The position numbers and the translations under genes were made by a program. A stretch of DNA of 64,000 nucleotides from Allobogoriella deserti (GTDB lineage: Bacteria; Actinomycetota; Actinomycetes; Actinomycetales; Actinomycetaceae), in the NCBI RefSeq assembly GCF_042680605.1, contig NZ_JBHUEE010000003.1, positions 124,001 through 188,000 of the forward strand. Reading direction: 5' to 3'. A model generated the notes under the pieces. That model was not told the origin of the DNA. It worked only from the letters and a program-made list of their open reading frames with translations, and ran no database searches. The stretch's first letter is position 1, and each line of letters starts with the position of its first letter. Below, in pieces: positions 59,764 to 64,000 of the stretch.

Positions 59764-59802
59764 GATGTGCCGGAGAGGATCCGGGTTCCCCTCCGGCACA
59801 TC
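59764..59802. terminator. 12-bp inverted repeat hairpin after GH10 gene
   Basis: GATGTGCCGGAG (59764-59775) and CTCCGGCACATC (59791-59802) form a perfect 12-bp stem with a 15-nt loop, 42 bp past the GH10 stop and before sppA on the same strand. There is no clear U-tract, so the hairpin may act as a terminator or as a repeat element. Confidence 0.5.
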
Positions 59803-59844
59803 AACGTCGGCCGGGCGCAGCTGGCGCCCGGCCCGGTCATCGGG

Positions 59845-61029
59845 TCAGCCGAGCATGTCCCGGCACTGCGCGTAGGCCGGGTGGTGGGCGTAGCGGTTAC
59901 CCGGCTGAGCCTGGCCCAGGGTCTGCTGCAGCGTGCAGTAGGCGGGCTTGCGCTCGAGGTCCTCGGTCCACGGGGTTGCCGAGCCCTGGCCCTCGAAGGT
60001 GTGCGGGACCCAGGAGTAGAGATCGCTCGCGCCCCACAACGTGAACGACTCGCAGCTCGGCGCCTCCAGGCACGAGGTGAGCACGAACTCGTAGAACTCG
60101 TTCTGCTCGGCCACCTGCTCCGGGGTCGGGGCGCCGTCAGCGGGCAGCTCCATCCGCACGTCGAGCTCGGTGATGGCCGTGGTGAGGCCGAGGTCGCCGA
60201 ACCGCTCGATGTTCTGCGGAAGGCTCGTGTCGTAGCCGTACATCGTCCCGAGGTGGGCCTGCATCCCCATGCCGTGGATCGGGACGTCGTCGGCGAGCAG
60301 GTCCTGGACGAGCGCGTAGTAGGCGTCGGCCTTCGCGTTGAGCCCCTCGACGTTGTAGTCGTTGAGGAACAGCTCGGCCTCCGGGTCGGCCTCGTGGGCC
60401 CAGCGGAACGCGTCGGCGATGATGCCGGGGCCGAGCTCGCGGATCCAGATGTTCTCCTCCGTCCGAAGGTTGCCCGAGTCGTCGAAGATCTCGTTGGCGA
60501 CCTCCCACTGGTCGATCTGGCCGGCGTAACGCCCCACGACCGTCGTGATGTGCTCCCGGAGGATCTCGCGCAGCTCGGCGGCGGTGTAGTCCCCCTCCTC
60601 GAGCCACGCCGGGTTCTGGCTGTGCCAGACCAGCGTGTGACCACGGACGTCCTGGCCGTTCTCCTCGGCGAAGGCGACGATGTCGTCGGCGGCCTCGAAG
60701 TCGTAGACATCCGGCTCGGGGTGGATGTAGTCCCACTTCATCTGGTTCTCGGGCGTCAGCGAGGTGAACTCACTGGCGAGCAGGTCGCGGTAGGCCTCGT
60801 CCTCGGAGAACGGCGGCGGATAGTCCTGGTCGAGATGGTGCCCGCCGCCTGCGACGGCGCCTCCGATCTCGAGGCCCTCGGGCGCCAGCCAGGCGAGGCT
60901 GTCCTGCTTCGCCAGCCCAGGCGGGAGATCCTGTCCCGGTGGCGCGGCGGCCGCCGGTGCGCCGACGGCCAGGGCGCCGACCGCCAGACCGACCGCGCAG
61001 AGCAGTCGCGTTCCCGTTGTCGTCCTCAT
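59845..61029 (-). CDS. Secreted GH10 endo-beta-1,4-xylanase
   Basis: 394 residues with a Sec signal peptide cut near AAAA (about 26-29). Canonical GH10: FTSLTPENQMKWDYI, HTLVWHSQNPAW, acid/base Glu180 in WEVANEIF and nucleophile Glu288 in AITELDVRM, then LWGASDLYSWVP. Depolymerises xylan outside the cell. No carbohydrate-binding module, in contrast to the GH10 protein at 31084-32625. Monocistronic. Confidence 0.92.
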   Translation of the reverse strand: MRTTTGTRLLCAVGLAVGALAVGAPAAAAPPGQDLPPGLAKQDSLAWLAPEGLEIGGAVAGGGHHLDQDYPPPFSEDEAYRDLLASEFTSLTPENQMKWDYIHPEPDVYDFEAADDIVAFAEENGQDVRGHTLVWHSQNPAWLEEGDYTAAELREILREHITTVVGRYAGQIDQWEVANEIFDDSGNLRTEENIWIRELGPGIIADAFRWAHEADPEAELFLNDYNVEGLNAKADAYYALVQDLLADDVPIHGMGMQAHLGTMYGYDTSLPQNIERFGDLGLTTAITELDVRMELPADGAPTPEQVAEQNEFYEFVLTSCLEAPSCESFTLWGASDLYSWVPHTFEGQGSATPWTEDLERKPAYCTLQQTLGQAQPGNRYAHHPAYAQCRDMLG

Positions 61030-61244
61030 GTCGCGTTCCTTCCGTGCCCGAGGTCCTTCTCGGGCGGTCCGGGGACGCCGGTCCGCCTGTCGGCGGGCTC
61101 CGTCGCCCGATTGTCCGATGCCGCAACAAATACGACCGTATGGAGCCGATCTGGGCCGGGCAAGACCGGTGCGTCCGGAACAATTTCGCAGCGGCTCGGC
61201 GCGGACAGCGGTGCCGGCGCGCGGGTGAGCGGGAGACTGCCGTC

Positions 61245-62048
61245 ATGCCGACCGGTCGTGAACGGGTGCGAGGGATCCGCGTCCCGGTTCCCGTGCTGGT
61301 GGCCGTGCTGGTCACCGCAGCCGCCGCCGTGTGGGCGTCGTGGACCGAGGCCGAGTACTACAGCGCACGATCCGTGCCCGGCTCGTGGCAGTACCCCATC
61401 CAGGCCGCACTCGGACTGCCGTATGCGGTGGCGGGCGGCCTCGTCCTGCGCCGCCGGCCGCGGGACGCGGTCGGGTGGACGCTGCTGGCGGTGGGGCTGA
61501 CGATGCAGCTCGCTCGGGCGGAGACGGCGCAGGCCCTCGGACGTGGGGCGGCCGGCGGTGACTCGTGGGCCGACCGGCCGCTCGGACTGCCGCTGACGGC
61601 GCTCGCCGTCGCCACGGTGCTGTGCGCGATCGGCCTGATCCCAGTCCTCACCGCCGGCGCCGCGCGTCCGGGGCGGGTGCGGCTCGGCCGCGGCGCCATG
61701 CTGGTCCTGGTCACGGGCGCACTACTGCTGACCGCCAGCGTGGTGGATACGGCGATCCGGGGCGCCGGCGCACTCGAGCTGGCTGGGACGCCCGCGGCAC
61801 GGCCGGCGTGGATGGTGTGGGTACCGCTGGTGCTTTACCTCGCCGGGGCGGTGACCTGCTGGGCGGTGCTGGTCGCCGCGATGCGCGGTTCCGCACGCCG
61901 TCCCGTGGCGCTCGTCCTGCTGGCAGGCGCGGTGGTTCTGGTGACCTCCGCGCTCTCGGGCGGTCTCATCCGGATGCTCGGACTCACACTCGCGCCGTTC
62001 CTGGTGATGCTCGCCCGGACCAGGACGCCGCCGCGAGCGAACGGCTGA
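61245..62048 (+). CDS. Integral membrane protein resembling a histidine-kinase sensor region without kinase
   Basis: 267 residues from the ATG at 61245 (GGGAGA upstream). Seven or eight membrane segments and nothing else. LRRRPRDAVGWTLLAVGL (about 68-85) resembles the short cytoplasmic loop found in the N-terminal membrane sensors of actinobacterial histidine kinases, but no HisKA or ATPase domain follows. Function unknown. Not clearly coupled to neighbours. Confidence 0.7.
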   Translation: MPTGRERVRGIRVPVPVLVAVLVTAAAAVWASWTEAEYYSARSVPGSWQYPIQAALGLPYAVAGGLVLRRRPRDAVGWTLLAVGLTMQLARAETAQALGRGAAGGDSWADRPLGLPLTALAVATVLCAIGLIPVLTAGAARPGRVRLGRGAMLVLVTGALLLTASVVDTAIRGAGALELAGTPAARPAWMVWVPLVLYLAGAVTCWAVLVAAMRGSARRPVALVLLAGAVVLVTSALSGGLIRMLGLTLAPFLVMLARTRTPPRANG

Positions 62049-62146
62049 GAGCGGCGCGTCGCCGTGGCGATGTCGGCACTCCGCGCAACCATGGTGCGGA
62101 CGGCACAGGCACGAACCAGGCAAGCCACCCGCGGAAAGGAGTTGGC

Positions 62147-62290
62147 ATGGCGATCACCGCGGCGGAGATCGAGTCCGACGTCGACCCGTACGCGGACCTC
62201 ACGGTGTGGTGCACGGAGGTCGGCGGTCCGGCCGAGGTACTCGACGGGTTCTGCGCGACGTGCGGCGCACACGATCACGAGGTCTTCTGA
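62147..62290 (+). CDS. 47-residue CxxC-containing small protein
   Basis: Too short for routine calling, but AAAGGAG lies 8 bp upstream of the ATG and the reading frame is coherent. It is acidic in the N-terminal half (MAITAAEIESDVDPYADLT), has a lone Cys in VWCTEV and a pair in GFCATCGAHDHEVF at the C-terminus. The C-x-x-C and C-terminal His residues suggest zinc or iron binding. Follows the membrane protein by 98 bp. No family recognised. Confidence 0.6.
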   Translation: MAITAAEIESDVDPYADLTVWCTEVGGPAEVLDGFCATCGAHDHEVF

Positions 62291-62330
62291 CGGACTCGCC
62301 GCGGCGCCGCAGATCCGGGCGCCGAAGGTC

Positions 62331-63329
62331 TCAGGCGCTGTAGCTGCCGACGAAGTAGGCCGGCCAGTACCAGTACTCCGGCCAGACCTCGAGCGTGAGG
62401 TCGCCCGGTTCGGTGACCTCGTAGCCGACGGAGAAGGTCGTCTCCTCGCCCGGCGGGAGGGTCGTGTCAGGCGGCCCGGTCAGGCCCGCCTCGGGGTCGA
62501 GGTACTCGTCGGAGGCGTTGCTGCTTCCGCTGTACATGGAGACCAGCACGGCGGCATTGACGTCCTGCGAGGTGCCGTTGATGATCGTCACGTCGAAGAC
62601 GACGACCTCGCTGTCCGGGGCGTCGCTCGACGGCGGCGGGGTCGTCGACTCACCGGAGTCCGGGACGCGGTCCGGCGCGTCACTCTGTCCCTCGCCGGAC
62701 CCGTCCTCAGTCCCGTCGGGATCACCGGTGCCGTCGGTGTCCTCAGTGCCGTCCTCGTCCGTCGGCGAGGGCGATGTCGACGTGTTCGTGGTGGTGAAGC
62801 CGGACGGTTCCGCGCTCCCCAGGCCGCGCGGTGCGGAGACGGTGACGGCGAGGCCGTTGTCCCACTGGTACGTGCTCCCGAACCCGACGGGGTTGTCCGG
62901 GCCGGTGATCTCCTCGTCCTCCACGGAGCCGCTGCTTCCGCCGCCGTCGTCCTCCTCCGTGGGCCCGTCGATGCTCGGGTCCTCGGGGGTCGGCTCCTGG
63001 TTCGACGGCGGTTCGGTTCTCGGCGGGTCCTGCGGCGAGTCGTCGTCGGTCGGTTCATCGGTCGGCAGCGGGTCGCGCGTTCCCGACGGCTCATCCGGGT
63101 CGCCGCTCTCGTCCGAGGGTTCTTCCGTCGACGGGTCTTCGGTGGTGGGGTCCTCGGTGCCGCCGCTGGGGCCGTCGTCGTCGGGCTGCGCGGTCGGCGA
63201 CTCCGAGGACGGCGGCGCGTCCGTGGACGGGCCGGCCCCGTCCTCCGGGTCGGTCCTGCAGGCGGCGAGGAGCATGGTGGCCGAGACCGCGAGGGCGACG
63301 GCGCCGGCCAGGCTCCGGGCTGAGCGCAT
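62331..63329 (-). CDS. Lipoprotein with acidic low-complexity regions and a DUF4352-like domain
   Basis: 332 residues from the ATG at 63329. Lipobox LLAAC with Cys24. The next 130 residues or so are almost pure Asp, Glu, Pro, Ser, Thr and Gly. A beta-domain starts at about 160 (YQWDNGLAVTVSAPRGLG), is interrupted by a second acidic Ser/Pro insert, and resumes with VVVFDVTIINGTSQDVNAAV and FSVGYEV, as in DUF4352/telokin-like lipoproteins. Likely surface-anchored with the domain held away from the membrane. Function unknown. Confidence 0.75.
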   Translation of the reverse strand: MRSARSLAGAVALAVSATMLLAACRTDPEDGAGPSTDAPPSSESPTAQPDDDGPSGGTEDPTTEDPSTEEPSDESGDPDEPSGTRDPLPTDEPTDDDSPQDPPRTEPPSNQEPTPEDPSIDGPTEEDDGGGSSGSVEDEEITGPDNPVGFGSTYQWDNGLAVTVSAPRGLGSAEPSGFTTTNTSTSPSPTDEDGTEDTDGTGDPDGTEDGSGEGQSDAPDRVPDSGESTTPPPSSDAPDSEVVVFDVTIINGTSQDVNAAVLVSMYSGSSNASDEYLDPEAGLTGPPDTTLPPGEETTFSVGYEVTEPGDLTLEVWPEYWYWPAYFVGSYSA

Positions 63330-63399
63330 GCCACGAGAGTACGGGGCGTTCCCGCCCGATTTCACTAGGTCATGTGTCACAGAACGGTCGCAGCGGCCG

Positions 63400-64000
63400 T
63401 CACATCGTCATGCCGCCGTCGATGACCAGGACCGATCCGGTCATGAACGCCGCCTCGGACGAGGCCGCATAGGCGACGGCGCCGGCGATCTCCTCCGGCG
63501 TGCCCAGCCGGCCCATCGGCTGACGACCGACGAACTGCGCCTCCATGGCAGCCGGATCGGGCGCCTGGTCGATCTTCGCCTGCAACGCCGGGGTCAACGT
63601 CGTACCGGGGCAGACGCAGTTCACCCGAACCCCCTCACCGACATGGTCCGTGGCCATCGACTTCGTCAGGGCCACCACCGCTCCCTTCGAGGCGGCATAG
63701 ACCGCGCGGTCCACGTGCCCCTTCAACGCCGCCACCGACCCGACGTTGACGATCACCCCACCCGTCTCGCGCAGGGCCGGGAGCGCGGCGCGGGCCATGA
63801 GGACGGTGCCCTTGACGTTGACGGTGAGCATGGCGTCGATGTCCGCCTCGCTCGTCGTCTCCACGGTGCCCGGTGCGGCGAGGCCGGCGTTGTTCACCAG
63901 GACGTCCAGGCGGCCGAAGCTGGTCAGCGCCGTCCGCACCGCAGCCCGCGCGGTGGCCGAGTCACCGACGTCACCGGTCGCGAGAACGGCGCGGCCGCCG
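63400..64000 (-). CDS. SDR oxidoreductase (partial, N-terminus beyond window)
   Basis: C-terminal 199 residues or so of a classical SDR; the reading frame is open to the right edge and the cofactor motif lies outside the window. NNAGLAAPGTVE, catalytic Ser in NVGSVAAL, YAASKGAV and NCVCPGTTLTPALQ are present. The tail MTGSVLVIDGGMTM is complete. Resembles galactitol/sorbitol or 3-ketoacyl reductases, and is similar in the segment NAGxxxxGTxE to the SDR at 19543-20301. Substrate not determinable from the visible part. Confidence 0.8.
   Translation of the reverse strand, partial: GGRAVLATGDVGDSATARAAVRTALTSFGRLDVLVNNAGLAAPGTVETTSEADIDAMLTVNVKGTVLMARAALPALRETGGVIVNVGSVAALKGHVDRAVYAASKGAVVALTKSMATDHVGEGVRVNCVCPGTTLTPALQAKIDQAPDPAAMEAQFVGRQPMGRLGTPEEIAGAVAYAASSEAAFMTGSVLVIDGGMTM

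Overview
The window is very GC-rich, with short gaps, many GTG starts and many 1-4 bp start/stop overlaps. SARP/BTAD, IclR and FCD-GntR regulators, a DUF6458 protein and ABC sugar importers without their own ATPase all point to a high-GC actinobacterium. I would guess a polysaccharide-degrading Micrococcales (Ruania-like), but no rRNA or marker gene confirms this. I see no tRNA, rRNA, CRISPR array, phage gene or transposase. The content is dominated by uptake and breakdown of plant sugars and sugar acids.

Layout. 1-7112: a truncated two-module HAD protein divergent from a LacI regulator, a large SARP-type regulator and a drug-type ABC exporter. 7261-12008: a PoxB-like pyruvate oxidase and a three-gene idonate/ketogluconate oxidoreductase operon. 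12052-18822: an eight-gene operon with a divergent IclR gene. It encodes the poorly understood DUF4310/DUF4311/DUF4312/SFCGS proteins, a stand-alone PRD protein, an amidohydrolase, a DgaE-like PLP lyase and a KDPG-type aldolase fused to an HPr phosphocarrier domain. The fusion is the most striking feature and suggests an unrecognised PTS-like sugar-acid system. 18828-30990: a ten-gene operon for L-fuconate/D-arabinonate-type acids (TRAP importer, Ldh-type reductase, L-fuconate dehydratase, aldehyde dehydrogenase, two FAH-fold enzymes, SDR, GntR) divergent from KDPG aldolase and KDG kinase.

31084-42768: xylan use. A GH10 enzyme with unusual C-terminal modules, a second TRAP importer, and a GH39 beta-xylosidase/aldo-keto reductase/ABC importer operon controlled by a divergent GntR across a clear inverted-repeat operator. 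42784-50452: a GntP permease, a 3-hydroxyacyl-CoA-dehydrogenase-like oxidoreductase, a TIM-barrel isomerase/decarboxylase candidate, a DAK kinase, RpiB-like and TIM-like isomerases and an SDR. These fit conversion of a C5 or branched aldonate through erythrulose phosphates to erythrose 4-phosphate. The SDR gene is bracketed by arrays of a 19-bp-period repeat.

50684-64000: an FCD-GntR regulator divergent from an amino-acid ABC importer, an epimerase/TetR pair, DUF6458 and App1-domain proteins, a VIT-type metal transporter behind a possible iron box, SppA, a second (canonical) GH10 xylanase, an orphan membrane protein, a 47-residue CxxC protein, a lipoprotein and a truncated SDR at the right edge.
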